In this document: positions 37,511-52,500 of the stretch, piece after piece
How the letters are laid out: every line of letters starts with the position of its first letter
Numbering within the stretch: position 1 is the stretch's first letter
NCBI GenBank assembly: GCA_964019335.1
Contig: OZ025658.1
Location: 744,001-808,000, forward strand
Direction of reading: 5' to 3'
Source of the DNA: Diplonema japonicum
Lineage: Eukaryota > Euglenozoa > Diplonemea > Diplonemida > Diplonemidae
Length of the DNA stretch: 64,000 nt
Notes under the pieces: model-generated
The model's input: only the letters and a program-made list of their open reading frames with translations
Databases searched by the model: none
What the model was told of the DNA's origin: nothing
Program-made: the position numbers and the translations under genes

Positions 37511-40500
37511 AGCCTGCCGTTTGCACTGTGGAGCCATGCCTTCATGACAACGAAGCGGCGTGCGAACAAGACCCCGATGGCTGTGAGTGGTCACTGCTCC
37601 CCACACCCGTCTGCAAGCCGGTCCCCTGTAAGCACACTAAAGAAGTGGATTGCACAGCTGAAACAGGTTGCGAGTGGCTTGTCTACTCTGGCCCTTCCGC
37701 GAATGCAGGGACAGGTGCCGTCTCCTACGAGGCGCTGGTGCCTGTAAAGCCGTTTCCCGCAGCCACATGCAACGCCAGTTGTTCGTGCGCCACACAGAAT
37801 GCGGTTTTCGTCCGCATCGGCGACGGCTATGTGAACGGGAAGGACTCTCTCACCTGTGGTGCTTGCACCACCACGGGGGTAACCGCAAATTGGCAAGCTG
37901 CGCATGGCTCTCTGACAGTGGTCAGCAGCGGACAAGGGGTGAGCGGAGACAGACTTGCTGAGATTGTGTCCAGCATTGAGTTCACGACCTCGTCAAGGGA
38001 AGGTGGAAAGAAGACCCTCACATGGGACTTCGGGACCGCTCTGCAGGCTGACTCAACCGCCTGCAGCGGAGTTGTGAATCTTGTTGGCGGTGTGTGTGTG
38101 ACTGAGAAGTGCGACTACAACACGGCAGCAACATGTGAGGCTGACCCGTACTGCGACTGGGTTGGTGGCACGTCCGACCCTTGTGTGATCGCTCCCTGTG
38201 TGCTATACCCCAACGAGAAGGAGTGTTCGAGGGATCCTGACTGCCGTTTCGACGTGAGCAGCTCACCTGCCACGTGCAAGGAGAAGCCTTGCAGAGTCTT
38301 CAGTGGTCCTGTGGAATGCAATGCGGAGGATGAATGCATGTGGGATGCAACGCAGACAAAGTGCGTGGAGAAGGAGTGCAGCACGTTCAGCGATGACCGC
38401 TGCAGGTGCCACACGGAGGACAGGTGCTACTGGGATGTGCGTGCCACGGTCCCGAAGTGCGTGGAAAGCAAGTTTGGGCAGTGCCCTGTGCTGGACGTGG
38501 TGTTGTTGCTGGATGGCTCGGGTTCGATGAACGATCCTTTCAGCCCCCACCCGCACGGCTTCAACGCCATGATGGAGATGATTAGGGACTGGGTGAAGAC
38601 CCTGCCCCTCACGGGCGAAGACCACACTGTTGGAAAGGCATCGACAGCCCTCAACGGCGGGCTTAGGATGGGGATTATCCAGTTCTCTGGTCCTATCCCG
38701 GAGGCAGTGAAAACACCCATTGGCATAGGCTCCTCGGGTTCCCTAACCGGTGACCTCGCTGAGCTGCAGGGGGACATAAATTGGCATGAGGCAAACTACA
38801 TTCAGGGGAGCACCTTTATCGCGACTGGGCTTAACTGGGCTGGGGCCATGTTCCAGTTTTCCCCGTCCACAAGGCAGAAGGTGCTCATTATCGTGACGGA
38901 CGGAGCCATCAAGGACACGGCTTCCCTCGCCCCTGCGAAAGCAGTCCTCGCCGCTGAAGGGGTGAAGATATTCGGTGTGGTTCTGAAGAACAAGGCGAAC
39001 CTGAACAACGCAGCCAATGCCGAAGCCACATTGAAGCCCATCACCTCCGACCCGCACAAAGACCACTTCAAAAACTTGTGGATCGACGAGATGCCTGACC
39101 AGGTCCTGAATGGGATCTGCGATCCAAACAGCAAGTGGGGTCAACTTCTCATGACGAATGATAACCAAGTCGGGATGCACAAGCCGTGCCCACAGCACGG
39201 CCTCCAACCGGAGTGCACCGCCGACCCTGGCTGTGTGTGGAGCGGTGTAGGTCTGTCATGTGTGGATTCCCCTTGTGTAGCCCACTGCGACGAGCCGAAG
39301 TGTACCGCAGACGCCGTGAACCACTGTCAGTGGAAGATCGTGAATGGAACCACCGAACCCTCTTGCTGGGTGGAAACGACTTGCGCGTACAGCGACGAAG
39401 CCTCGTGCGAGGCGGACCCGCAGTGCAGCTGGGATGTCTTTAAGCCTGACTGTGTGGAACGCCCCTGCAACCAGCCCACAGAAAACGAGTGCGAGGTAGA
39501 CCCCGTTGGTTGTGAGTGGTTCGCTGGAACGAGCACCTGCGTAGAGAAACCTTGCAAGCACGCCATGCAGGCTGATTGCACTGCTGACACTCTCTGCGAG
39601 TGGGATGCCTGTGCAGGTGTCGTTGGTGGCGGTGCCTGTCAAAAGAAGAGTTGTGACCCAAGTGTCTTCACAGACGAGGTATCGTGCACAGAGGACACTC
39701 GCTGCCAGTGGGTCAGCAGCAGCAGCAGCAGCGTGTCAGGCTTCACTTGTGCTCAGGAGCCTTGTGCCATCCACTCTGGGGAGAGGTGCTGCAACGCCGA
39801 GGCAGACTGCCACTGGGACACTTCAGTGGCACCCGCGCAGTGCAGTGTGACGTATTGCGCGACAATGAATACCGAACAACCAAAGTGCGACAGCGACAGT
39901 CAATGCGTGTACGAGGGAACGAAGTGCGTGGAGAAGGAATGTGGGAAGCTTACAGAGTGCAACTGCAGGAAAGACATCGACTGCTACTGGAACGGAGACA
40001 AGAGATTCTGCACCCCTTTCCAGTACGGGCAGTGCCCCACGCTGGATCTCATCCTTTTGCTCAGCGGTTCGGGTTCGATGAAGGGAGACTTCTCGCGCCA
40101 CCCGAATGGGTTCGAGGCACTGATGGAGATGATCAGGGACTGGGTGAAGATTCTACCTTTGAACGGGGAGAAGGGGAGCGTTGGCATCAATTCGCAGCCC
40201 AACAGTGGGATGGTGCGTGTGGGTGTTGTGCAATTCTCTGGGGTAGACGCAAAGGGTGCGGACCCCGGTAGAGCGGATGCTCAGGCAACCCCTGCCGGTA
40301 TCGGCTCCTCGGGTAGTCTCACTGGTGATTTCGCGGAGCTGAACGCTGACATCAACTGGCAGGAGGACAACTACTACGGCGGCGGGACGATGATCGCGAA
40401 GGGGTTGAACGATGTGGCAGAAATGTTCCATGCCTCGCCGAATGACGGGAGGCGGAAGGCTCTCATCATCATAACGGATGGACAGATATTCGACCCGAAC

Positions 40501-43500
40501 TTCTTGTCGCAGGCGCGTGCTGAGCTCGATAGAGAGAAGGTGCAGGTGTTTGGTGTGGTTGTAAGGACAGGGAGTGCTTACACTACGACCGACGACCTCG
40601 CGAAGCAGACCTTGAAGCCCATTGTATCTGTGCCGCAAGACAGCCACTTCCAGAACCTTATGATTGACGAAGTGCCCACCATGGTGCTTGGCAACCTTTG
40701 TGACCCGATTGGCGAGTTTGGCAGTTTTATTGTCGGGGGCAACGGGAGTACTAGTGTACACACCCCGTGCAAGCAACACACTTTGATAACGTGCAACGCC
40801 GATCGTGGCTGCGTGTGGTACGACGCGACCCTCTCCTGCGCGGACACTCCGTGCATGCAGCACTGCGAGGAGATCTCTTGCAGGAATGACACGACAAACA
40901 AATGTGCCTGGGATTCATTCAAGAACCTGTGCCAAAAGGAGCCTCAGGTGGAGTGCGACTCGCTCTCCGTGAGTGAGTGCCCAGGCAATAATGCATGCGA
41001 GGTTTCCAAGGACAAGGTTCCAACATGTGTAGACAAGAAGTGCGTGCACGACACAGAGCAGGGCTGTGTGGCGGATCCCGACAAGTGTGTGTGGAACAAC
41101 ATCGATTTGACTTGCGTGCAGCAGCCGTGCAGCTACCCTGACGAGACGGCTTGCGAGGGTGACGTGCTGTGCAGCTGGAACGACGGGAACAACCCCTTGT
41201 CTTACAGCAAAGGTGTGAGTATGTACCCATTCAACCTCTCCTGCGACGCTACCGCTACCTCCGCCACGTGTGAAGGTGGCTGTGCTGGGCAGGTGAACGG
41301 TGCTGCCGTGAGCATCGACAACGCTGACTATGTGAAGGGGAAAGACACGCTGGAGTGCGCTGAGTGCCCCGCTCTCGGGATCAAAACGGAGTGGTCGGCT
41401 AAGACGGGTGCACTCGTTTTGATCTCTGTTGACGGGCAGGACAAGTCCCTGACGACGTTCACCGAGGCCATCAACAAGGTGACTTTCGTGACCACGTCCG
41501 CTGCGGGGAACCCTAGGGGTATCACTTGGAACTATGGCCAGGGAGTGTACGACGCCAGAACGGGCCACTACTACCGCTACTACGCCTCGAACACAGTGTG
41601 CCAGACCACTGGTGGTGTTACAACAGCAGGCTGCACGTGGGAGGATGCGAAGCAGGCCTGTGCTGCTAAGTCCTTCCTCGGGGTTGATGGTTACCTGATG
41701 ACGGTGACCTCGGACACAGAGACGGAGGTTGCCAGGGGAAGGATCGCTGCCGAGGGTTGGATGGGTGCTTCTGCAACGAACGGTGCGTGGACGTGGAGCA
41801 CTGGCCCTGAAGATGGGACAGCCATCAGCAGCTACGAGAACTGGATGTCTGGGGAACCGTCATCTTCCACCGACGGGAACGGCTACTTCTTCCCCAACGG
41901 GGAATGGGGCAGTGTAGCCAAAACCAGCAACAAGGCAGTGCTCGGGTATGCCTGCGAGTGGGGCAGCACGAAGGGTCCGGCCTGTACTGGCTCTGTTGAG
42001 AAAGTGGTGGTGAATGCGGGTGCCTGTGTGGAGAGGAAGTGCACTGAAATCAGCAGGACCGGGTGTGTGGCTGATCCTTACTGTGACTGGATAGTAAACA
42101 CCACGACGTGCGTGCAGAAGCCCTGCACGGACGCTATGGCAGAGCTCCCATGCAACAGGAGGGAGGGATGTCATTGGAGCCCATCCATCTCTCCTGCGAT
42201 GTGCGTAGAGGAGCCTTGCGCCGAGCTGAAGGACAGCCCTACCTGCAACGCTGACAGTGACTGCATGTGGGAGGACGGGAAGAACAGGTGTGTTAAGAAG
42301 AATTGCAACGACCTCGTGAAATGTCCGTGCATGGAGGACCCGAAGTGCTTCTGGAAGTTGAGAGCTGCCGGTGGCGGTGGGTCGTGCGTGAAGGATGCCT
42401 ACGGCCAATGCCCTACTATGGACATTGTGGTACTCGTGGACGGTTCGCGGTCCATGAAGGAGTACTTTGGGCACCACTTGCATGGTTTCTTCGCCCTGAT
42501 GGAAATGCTTGGTGACTGGATGCAGAGCCTGCCATTGAACGGTGAGGCAGCCACCGTAGGGGCAGCTTCCCAAGCAAACACCGGGAAGGCGCGTGTTGCC
42601 GTGGTGCAGTTCTCTGGCCATCCACAGTTCTTCAGCCCCCCAAACACCTGGAGCGGCCCTGTGGTGGAGTCGGTTGCAGTGAGCCCCGTTGGGGTGGGTA
42701 CCGCCGGCCGCCTTTCAGGTGCGTCTTCAGAGCTAAAGTCGGATGTGTACTGGCACGAGAGCAACAACCTTGGGGCAGGGTCCTACATCGCAAAGGGCTT
42801 GAAGAGGGCTGCCACTATTTTCGCGAGCTCTTCGCCGACCGACGGGAGACAGCGTATCCTCCTCATCCTCGCTGGCGGAAAAATAGAGGATACAGGTGCG
42901 GACAAGGACATCATGGTTCAGGCAAAGCAAGAGCTTGACGGGCTTTCTGTGCAGACCTTCGGCATTGTGGTGAAGAAGTCTGCCCCGCACACGCAAACCG
43001 ACGTGGAGGCTACCCTGAAACCCATCGTGTCCGTGCCGCAAGAGAAGCATTTCATGAGATTGCAGATCGACGAAATCCCTGAACAGGCACTGCACGGGCT
43101 GTGCAACCCCAACGGCCCGTGGGGACAGCTCATCGTCACCCCGCAGACCGCGCAGGTACACCAGCCCTGCCAGAACTACATTGCGAAGGCGACTTGTGTT
43201 ATCGACAAGGGCTGCTCCTGGTCGGACGTCCTCACCTCGTGCCTGGACTCTGTGTGTATGGCCCACTGCAATCAGTGGACCTGCGAGAGCGAAACCTCGA
43301 CAAGGTGCTTGTGGGACGCAACTGTTGAGGAGTGCTTCAAGAAGCCGGTCTGCCAGTACACTTCGGAGGTGAGCTGCAACGACGACCAGGAGTGCAAGTG
43401 GGACCGGGAGTGCATTAAGAAGCCATGCGACTACCCCGAGGAAAACAGCTGCATCACTGACAGCACCTACGACTGCGTGTGGTCGACGGTGACAAAGGAA

Positions 43501-46500
43501 TGCAGCGAAAGGCCTTGTAACTACAACAACACTGCTGACTGTACCGCTGATACAGGGTGCCAGTGGGAAACCTCGTGCGGGGGGCACAAGGACCAGATGT
43601 GCATCGTGAAGCCGTGTTTGCACAACAACGAAACCGGGTGCAAAGAGGACGTGATGTGCAGCTGGGAGAGTTCTTCGTGTGTTGTTGCAACCTGCGCACA
43701 CTACCCAGATGAGAAGTGCTGCAACCGGAACGATGGCTGCCACTGGAACGTGCAGCAGGCCCCTGCTGTCTGTTCGCAGCTGCCGTGCCGTTTGCTCGGT
43801 TCAGAGGGCACTTGCAACGCGGACAGAAACTGCATGTGGGAGGGCAGCGGCAATACTTGTCTGGAAAAGATTTGCGGGAGGTACACCACAAGATGCCCTT
43901 GCGAGGCGGACCCTGACTGTTTCTTCGTTGTTGGCCCGAATCACTGCACCTTCCAGCGCTACGGGATGTGCCCCACGCTCGACGTGGTGGTGCTTCTGGA
44001 CGGTGGGGTGTCGATGGGCGAGAAGTTCGGGCGGCATCCCCAAGGTTACTACGCCCTTGTGGAGGTTATGAGGGACTGGGCAAAGACCCTTCCTCTTTCG
44101 GGGAGTGCGGCAGGTGCGTTTGCGCCGGCCAACAACAACGCTGTGCGTCTTGGATTCGTACAGTTTGCGGGCAGCAGTCTGTGGCCGGCTGGCGATGCAA
44201 AACAGGCCCTTACCGCTACCGGTGCTGGGACCAGCGAAGGGCGCCTCACCGGGGTGCTCTCCGAGATAGAGAGGGACTTGGAATTCCAGGAGGACAACTT
44301 CATGGGCGGGAATGCTGCACGTCAACCCGGTCCTGCCACCACCTACCTCCTTGCAGGTTTGGAGAAGGCCATGAGTCTTTTCAGGACCAGCCCTGTGGAC
44401 GGGAGGAAACGTGTGCTTATCGTTGTGGCCGACAGCCCTCTTGATGACAAGGACAAGTACCAGACCGTAATGGCGGGCCTTGCAGCCTTGCAGGTGCACG
44501 TGTTTGGTGCCACGGTGCGCCCATCAGTGCAGTCCGCAGAAAGCTTGCAGGCCGCCGCTGATGTGAGGGAAGTAGTGTCTGACCCGAAGGATGGCCACTT
44601 CGTCAGTGTGGAGATCGACCAGCTCGCGACCTCGTTGAATGGCCTGTGCAACCCCAACACCCACTTCTGGGGACAGTTCCTTGCGGCTACTGCAGTCCAC
44701 GAGCCGTGCAACCTCAGGGTCGAGATGACGGAGTGCGACGAGGATGTTAGCTGCGTGTGGTTCGACACCACCCAGTCGTGCGGGGACTCTCCGTGCCTCA
44801 CCCACTGCGAACAGCCTTCCTGCGTGGGGGACATGTCCAACAAGTGTGTGTGGAACGGGGATTCGTGCGAGAGGGAGAAGATCTGCGACTACCCCGACGT
44901 TGCTGCTTGTGAGGCAAACTCCGGCTGTGAGGTAGACGAGAAGGGTGCTTGTATTAAGAAGAAGTGCACGCACGACACGGAGTGGGGCTGCGTGGCGGAC
45001 CCTGACACATGCGTGTGGAACAATCTCGACCAGATCTGCGGGCGGAAACCGTGCAACTACGACAATTTGGACCAATGTGTGCTGGACCTGAAGTGCGATT
45101 GGAAGCAGCTGGTGCCGGAGTGCGTGCCCAAGCTCTGCACATACAGCAACCAGACCGCTTGCGAAACGACCGAACCTGGGAAGTGCGTGTGGGAGGGCAA
45201 TAAGTGCGTGGCCGCTCCCTGCAAGCAGTACCAGAGCGAGATCGAGTGCAAACTGGATGACAGCTGCGACTGGACCACCGAGTGCGAGCGCGCCTACTGC
45301 GAGCGGTACGCCGGGGACGCCAACGCGTGCGACAGCGATGGTCTCTGCATGTGGGACCGGGCGAGGAATAGGTGTGTGAACAAGGAGTGCGGTGCCTTCC
45401 AGAACGATACGTGCCGCTGCCACAAGGACGCGGACTGCTTCTGGGATGCTGGTGTGTGCAAGACCGCGAGATTCGGCGAGTGTCCTACCCTTGACATTGT
45501 GCTCGCAGTGGATGGCTCTGCAACGATGACTCAAACCTTCTGGGAGAACCACCCACATGGCTTTTATGGGCTGATGGAACTGCTGAAGACGTGGACCGGG
45601 AAGCTCACCCTGAGCGGGGAAAAAGCCGGTTCCGCGACCACCTTGACCGGGATGACCAGGATTGGTGTTGTGCAGTTCAGCGGGAAGCCGGCCATCAAGA
45701 TTCCAGGCACTGATCTCGTGGACGGAGCCCAGAAGACCCCGACAGGGACAGGAAGCGGTGGCAGGCTCTCTGGGGACAGGGCGGAGGTGAACACGGACCT
45801 CGTTTGGCAGGAGATGAACTTCATGGAGGGCGGAACTTACATCGCTGCGGCGCTTGATGTTGCCGCCGACATGTTCCAAGCCTCGCCGAAGGATGGGAGG
45901 AAAAGGGTGCTCTTGATCTTCACCGACGGGCAGATCCAAGATGCGGACAAGCTGGTGGAGGCCAGAAAGCGACTGGAACAAGAGGAAGTAATCACCTACG
46001 GTATAGTGATGAGGATTAAAAAAGACTACGCGATCACCGACACTGATGCAGAGGCTACCCTGAAACCCATCACATCAGAGCCGCATAGCGAGCACTATTA
46101 TAACCTCCTCTTGGACGAGATCCCCGAAACCCTCGACGGGCTGTGCGATCCCAAGTCCACGTGGAGCAAATCCATCGTGGACACCGCGCAGGCAGGTTTG
46201 CACAGGCCCTGTGGGAACTACAACAAGAAAGAGACCTGTAACAGAGACCCCGGGTGTGTGTTCCGCGACGTACTTGCCGCTTGCGTGGACACCCCCTGCA
46301 TGAAGCACTGCTCAGAAGGCCTCTGCAGAAACGACACTGCGAACAAATGCTACTGGAAGGTGGACGAAAGCGTGTGCTACAAGGAGGTAGGGTGCACAGG
46401 GCACCAGAACCAGCGAAACTGCGCTGCTGATGACACGTGTGCCTGGAGGGACAACAAGTGCGTCGACAAGCCTTGCGAGTACCCCGAAGAGAACAGCTGC

Positions 46501-49500
46501 ATCGCTGACTCAACCTACGACTGTGAGTGGTCTTCGAAGGATGGTACATGCGGGGAAAAGCCTTGTCAGCACACGGAGGCAGCAGCCTGTGTGGCGGACT
46601 CGAAGTGCCTGTGGGACACTGCGTGCGTCGGAACAGGGTTCCCCGCAATGTGTGTACGCAAGCTTTGCGACTACTCAACCGCTGCAGAGTGCACCACTGA
46701 CACACAGTGCAGCTGGAGCGCCTCAACTTGTACCATGAAGACATGTGCACCATATGCTGATGAGAGGTGCTGCAATGCGAACGAGGATGGCGAGGGCTGC
46801 CACTGGGACGTGAAACAATCACCCGCAATCTGCAGCGTAGGCCCTTGCAGATCGTACAACGAGAATATTTGCAACAGTGAGAGGGGGTGCATGTGGGAGG
46901 GGATTAGGTGCGCGGAGAAGGACTGCAACAAAATGGCTGACAGGTGTGCCTGCGAAGCAGACCCCGACTGCTTCTATAGCCCCGCTCCTGGGAAGCCGCA
47001 CTGCACCTTCCAGCGCTACGGGACGTGCCCCACGCTCGACGTGGTGGTGCTTCTGGACGGTGGGGTGTCGATGGGCGAGAAGTTCGGGCGGCATCCCCAA
47101 GGTTACTACGCCCTTGTGGAGGTTATGAGGGACTGGGCTCAGACCCTGCCCCTGAGCGGGGAGGCTGCTGACACCCCCACTGTGGCGAACTCGCAGGCCG
47201 TGCGTCTTGCATTTGTGCAGTTTGCGGGTAGCGAGAGTTGGGCTCCATCAGACCCCAGGCAGGCCCTCACCGCTACCGGTGCTGGGACTAGCGAAGGACG
47301 CCTCACCGGTTCCTTGTCTGAGGTGGAGGCCGACCTCACCTTCCAAGAGGCTAACTTCATGGGCAAGAGCCTTGTGACGCAGCCGACGGTGCAGGCCACT
47401 TACCTCCTGGCTGGTTTGCAGAAAGCGGTCAGCCTGTTCCGCACCTCGCCCGTGGACGGGAGGAAGCGGGTGCTGATCATCGTGATTGACGGTGAGCTCG
47501 ACGACGCTGACAAATACCAGACCACGAGGGCGGAGCTGGATCAGGCACAGGTGCAAATTTTCGGCGTTGTGGTGCGTCCTCGCGACATGCACACTACCCT
47601 TGACGAGAGGGCGCAGCAGACACTGCATCCCCTGGTGTCCAACCCTAAGGTTGACCACATCGTGAACGTGCAGGTGGACGAGATCGCTGCTTCGCTGAAC
47701 GGTCTGTGTGACCCTGGTCGCCCGTCTTGGGGCGAGTACGTCGGTGTGGTTGCAGAGGGGAGGCAGCCTTGCCAGCTCTACTCTGCCAAGGACTCCTGCA
47801 ACAAGGACGCTGGCTGCGTGTGGTTCGACGAGACCCTGGCTTGTGCAGACTCGCCGTGCTTGGAGCACTGTGACAGGGCGAACTGCACCGCCGACAACCT
47901 GAACCTGTGCAAGTGGAACGAGACGACGAACTCCTGTGGAAAGAAGGAAGTGTGCAGCTACCCTGCACAAACACAGTGCGTCGCTGATGCAGAGTGCGAG
48001 TGGAAGGACGATGTGTGCATCGGGAAGGAGTGCGAGCACGACAACGAGCAGGGCTGTCTTGCAGACCCCGCCGTGTGTGTCTGGGACAACGTGAGGCAGG
48101 ACTGCAAGAAGAAGCGGTGCGTGTATGACAACATGGACAGCTGCAGCTTGGACCTGGATTGCACATGGAACGTGGGGTGCGAGGTGAAGCGGTGCAACTA
48201 CTTGAATCAGACCGCATGCGAGTCAACAGAGCCAGGAATGTGCGTGTGGGACAGCAACAGAAAGTGCGTGCCCGCTCCTTGTAAACAGTACGTGAGCGAG
48301 AGGCTCTGCGCGGCAGACAACAACTGCGAGTGGAGCACTGCTATCTCCCCCGGACTTTGTGAGGTGAAGCACTGCAGAAGATACTGCGACTTACAGACGA
48401 GCATCTGCAACGCGGACGAGTGCAACCAGGACCCAACATGCTTGACCGACCCCGCCACCAGCATTTGTGAGAACAGGGTGTGCGGGATGCTGGGAGACCA
48501 GTGCGCGTGCCACAGGGAACCCGATTGCTTCTGGCTCTCAGGTGACAGGACCTGCGTGGACCAGAAGTACGGTACGTGCCCTACGCTCGACCTTGTCATA
48601 GTGTTCGGTGGGTCTGTTTCCATGAAGGAGATCTTCTGGCGACACCCACACGGTTTCGACGGGGTGGTAGAAATGCTGAGGATGTGGTTGAGCGGGTTGC
48701 CTCTGAGCGGCGAGAAGGCTGGGGACCCGGTCACGACGACTCCGGACTCCAGGAAGATCCGTGTAGCCTTTGTGCAATTCAGCGGTGTGGCCACAGGGCC
48801 CCTTACGAAGACCCCTATTGCCGGATCTGCGATCAAGACCCCTGCCGGTATTGGTACCGCAGGGAGGCTGTCGGGTGCTTACACGGAGCTTTCCGCAGAC
48901 CTCAGTTGGCACGAGGCAAACTTCATGGGGAACGGGATTTACGTTAACCTCGGCCTACAGATGGCAGCCAGCATTCTGCAAAACTCGCCCACTGACGGGA
49001 GGAGGAGGGCAGTGTACGTCATCACTGACGGACAGTTCCAGGACCAGGCGTACCTCGAGGACGCGAAGGCGAAGCTTGACTCTGTCGGTGCAGAGGTGTT
49101 CGGTATCGTGGTGAGGAGGTTCCCGTCGTCAAAGAACGTCGACGCCGACGCTGAGCAGTCGCTTATGTCAATCACCTCCGGTGCGCACGTTATGAACGTA
49201 GACATGGAGGAGTTTGCCTCGGAGAACGGTCCACTGGCGCAGCTGTGTAACCCTGCTACGGACTTGGGGTCCTCGATCGCAATGGGCGTGGCTAGCGACA
49301 GGCACCAGCCGTGCAATGCGTACTCCACGCAGAAGGATTGCGTGAGTGACGTGGGCTGCACGTGGAACCAACTGTCATGCAGGACGTCGCCTTGCATTAT
49401 GCACTGCAACGAAACCACCTGCAACCGGGACGGTGCGAACGACTGTGTGAACGGGTGGAACTCCGCCGAGGTGACTTGCTACCGCAAGAAGGTGTGTGCT

Positions 49501-52500
49501 GGAGATGTCCCGACCAGGTGCGAGGCTGAGGGTGGATGCCGGTGGAACTCATCTGCGGCTGCCTGTGAGGTGAAACCCTGCTACCACGCGCTGGAGGACA
49601 CGTGCATTGCGGATACGGACCATGCGTGCGAGTGGAAGAACTCTGAATGCACAGTGAAGCCGTGTGTGATGTATGCGACAGCGTCTGAGTGCACGGGGGA
49701 CTGCGAATGGAATTCTTCGTCTTTGAAGTGTGCCCCTGTGAAGTGTACGCCGTATACAGACAGGGACGAGTGCAAATCCGACGTTCTATGCCAATGGGAG
49801 GAAGTTTCATCCCGGTGTGCAGTGAGGCCCTGCGTGGAATACCCTGACGACCGTTGGTGCAATGCCGACAGAAAGTGCCACTGGGACACCACAGAGGCAC
49901 CTGGTAGCTGCCAACTGCTACCGTGCGCCAGGTTCGAGAACGAGACGACCTGCAGCCTCGACACGGGCTGCAAATGGGACTCCGCAGCGCAGGTGTGCGT
50001 GGAGATGACCTGCCACTCGATCCCCATGAAGTGCGAGTGTCAACAGGACTCCAGCTGCTTCTGGTCCACAGCCGGCGGCCGCGCACGCTGCGAGGAGCAG
50101 GTGTTTGGGAAATGTCCGACTCTGGATGCAGTCTTGTTACTTGACGGTTCCGCCACGATGGGCCAGAGGTTTTGGCGCCACCCACAGGGCTTCAACGCCA
50201 TGATGGAGATGATCCGTGACTGGGTAAGAATGCTGCCCTTGAGTGGAGAGCTTTCGTCGGTGGGGTCGAGCTCTGCCTCTTCCACTGGCGGTGTGAGGCT
50301 TGGACTGGTGCAGTTCAGCGGCGATCCGAACTCCGTGAACCCGGCGACCGGTGGTGTTGTGAACTCGGCTCTGAGGACGCCACCTACGGTAGGCAGTGGT
50401 GGTAGACTCAGCGGGGACCTTGCGCAGCTCGAGTCGGACGTCACATGGCACGAGGACAACTACATGGGGCAATTCAGGTTCATCGAGGAGGGGCTGAAGA
50501 TGGCTGCCGACATGCTGACAAACGACTCGCCTCTGGACGGGCGCCGTAGGATCGTCATAGTCATTACGGATGGCCTGCTGCTGGACGGTAACCGCCTCAC
50601 ATCTGTACGGGCGAAACTGCAGCAACTGCAGGTGATTACCTTCGGTATCTCTGTAAGGAAGCTCGCCCCACACAGCCCCGAGGACGACGCGGCTGACGCC
50701 GCATTGAAGCCTGTTGTCTCTGAGAACGCGGATGACCACTTCATGAGCCTCACGATGGATGAGATCCCGGAAGAGGTGTTGACTGGGCTGTGCGACCCCA
50801 ACAAAAAATGGGGAGAGTTCGTGTCGGCTGTTGGTGGTGGTTCTGCTGGAACTGGCAACGGCACAATCCCCTGCGTGCAGCTAGACGGGAAAATCACGTG
50901 CAACCGCAACATTGGCTGCATGTGGTCCGACACCACTCTGAGCTGCGGGGCAACACCTTGCCACGACCACTGCGACCAGGCAAACTGCGAGGATGACCTG
51001 GGGAACCACTGCATGTTCGACGCAGCCACCCAGAGCTGTACGAAGAAACGGCCGTGCGGTCACACCGCTGCCCCCGATTGCTGGAGGGACGCCGAGTGCA
51101 TGTGGGAGAACAGCACGTGTGTGGAGAAGCCGTGCCAACATGAAGATGAGGAACCGTGTCTGCTGGACGCTGACGGCTGCGTGTGGGACTCGGTGGAGAA
51201 GACATGTACCCCCGAACTATGCCAAAAGCTGACCAGCAAGGTTGGCTGTGACGACCTTGCTGACGTTTGTATCTGGGATACAACTGGGAACGTCTGCAAG
51301 CCGAAGAGGTGCTTGTCGTGCCCTGCTGGTAACAAGACTTGCTGTGAATCTCCGGACAACCAGCTCTGGTGCGATTACACCACTAGTAACACCTGCGTGG
51401 AGAAACGGTGCGTGGGTTACGTTGATGAGCTCTTGTGCTCGTCGGCGACGGAGAGTCAGTGTAAGTGGGACCCGACTACTTCTCCCGGGACGTGTAGGGA
51501 GAAGTACTGCGCAAAGTTCAACGAGACCACTTGCGAACTGGAGCCTGTTTGCGTCTGGGACTTCGGGGTGTGTGACACCAAGAGGTGTGAGGACGTTCAC
51601 GAGCATTGCGCATGCACGACCGACCCGAGCTGCTTCTGGCATGATGGGACGTGCGTGGACGTGCACTACGGCGCGTGCCCTACCATGGACATCGTCATAC
51701 TGCTGGACGGGTCATCACTGATGAAGCAGCCCTTTGGACGCTACCGAAACGGCTACTTCGCCCTTGTCGAGATGCTGAAGGACTGGACGTACCTCCTGCC
51801 CCTCCCTGGTGACATTGGTGCCGCTGGTAAAGACCCCAGCCTATACCCCGCAGGCTCCGCAAGGATTGCCCTCATACAGTTCAGCGGTGACAAGAATCTG
51901 GCCGGTGCAAACTCTGCTTTGGTGTCGACCGTCGGCGCGAAGGGTAGGCTTTCAGGCTACGTCCCCGAGCTGAGGCAGGACCTGTCCTATCAGGAGCACA
52001 AACAGATGGCAAAGGATACATTCCTGAAAGAGGCCCTTGACATGGCTGCCGGGCAGCTTTCTGGTCCCCTCTACCCCGCGGACGGGAGGAAGAAGATTGT
52101 GTTGGTTCTCCTAGGGAGCTCGGTAATGGACGAAGGCATGCTGTCTGGTCCTCTCGGGAAGATCCAAGCTGCCGGCGCGCACCTAGTCGGGATCGTGGTG
52201 AGGAGAAGTGATTCGCATAGAACGCAGGACAACGATGCGGAGGCCTCCTTGAAGCCAATTGTGACGGAGCCGAAGAGAGCGCACTTCCAGAACATCGCCA
52301 TCAACAACCTAAAGGAAGAAGTGCTCGACAAGTGGTGCGACCCGAGCACGGCTTGGGGAAGCTGGTTGGTGGACGTGAAGACTACCGATTCCCACCTCCC
52401 CTGTTCTTTCCACAGTGGCTCTTCGGAGTGCAACCGCGACTCTGGGTGCACGTGGGACGACGGGTTAGTAGCCTGCACGGTCACCCCGTGCTTGCAATAC

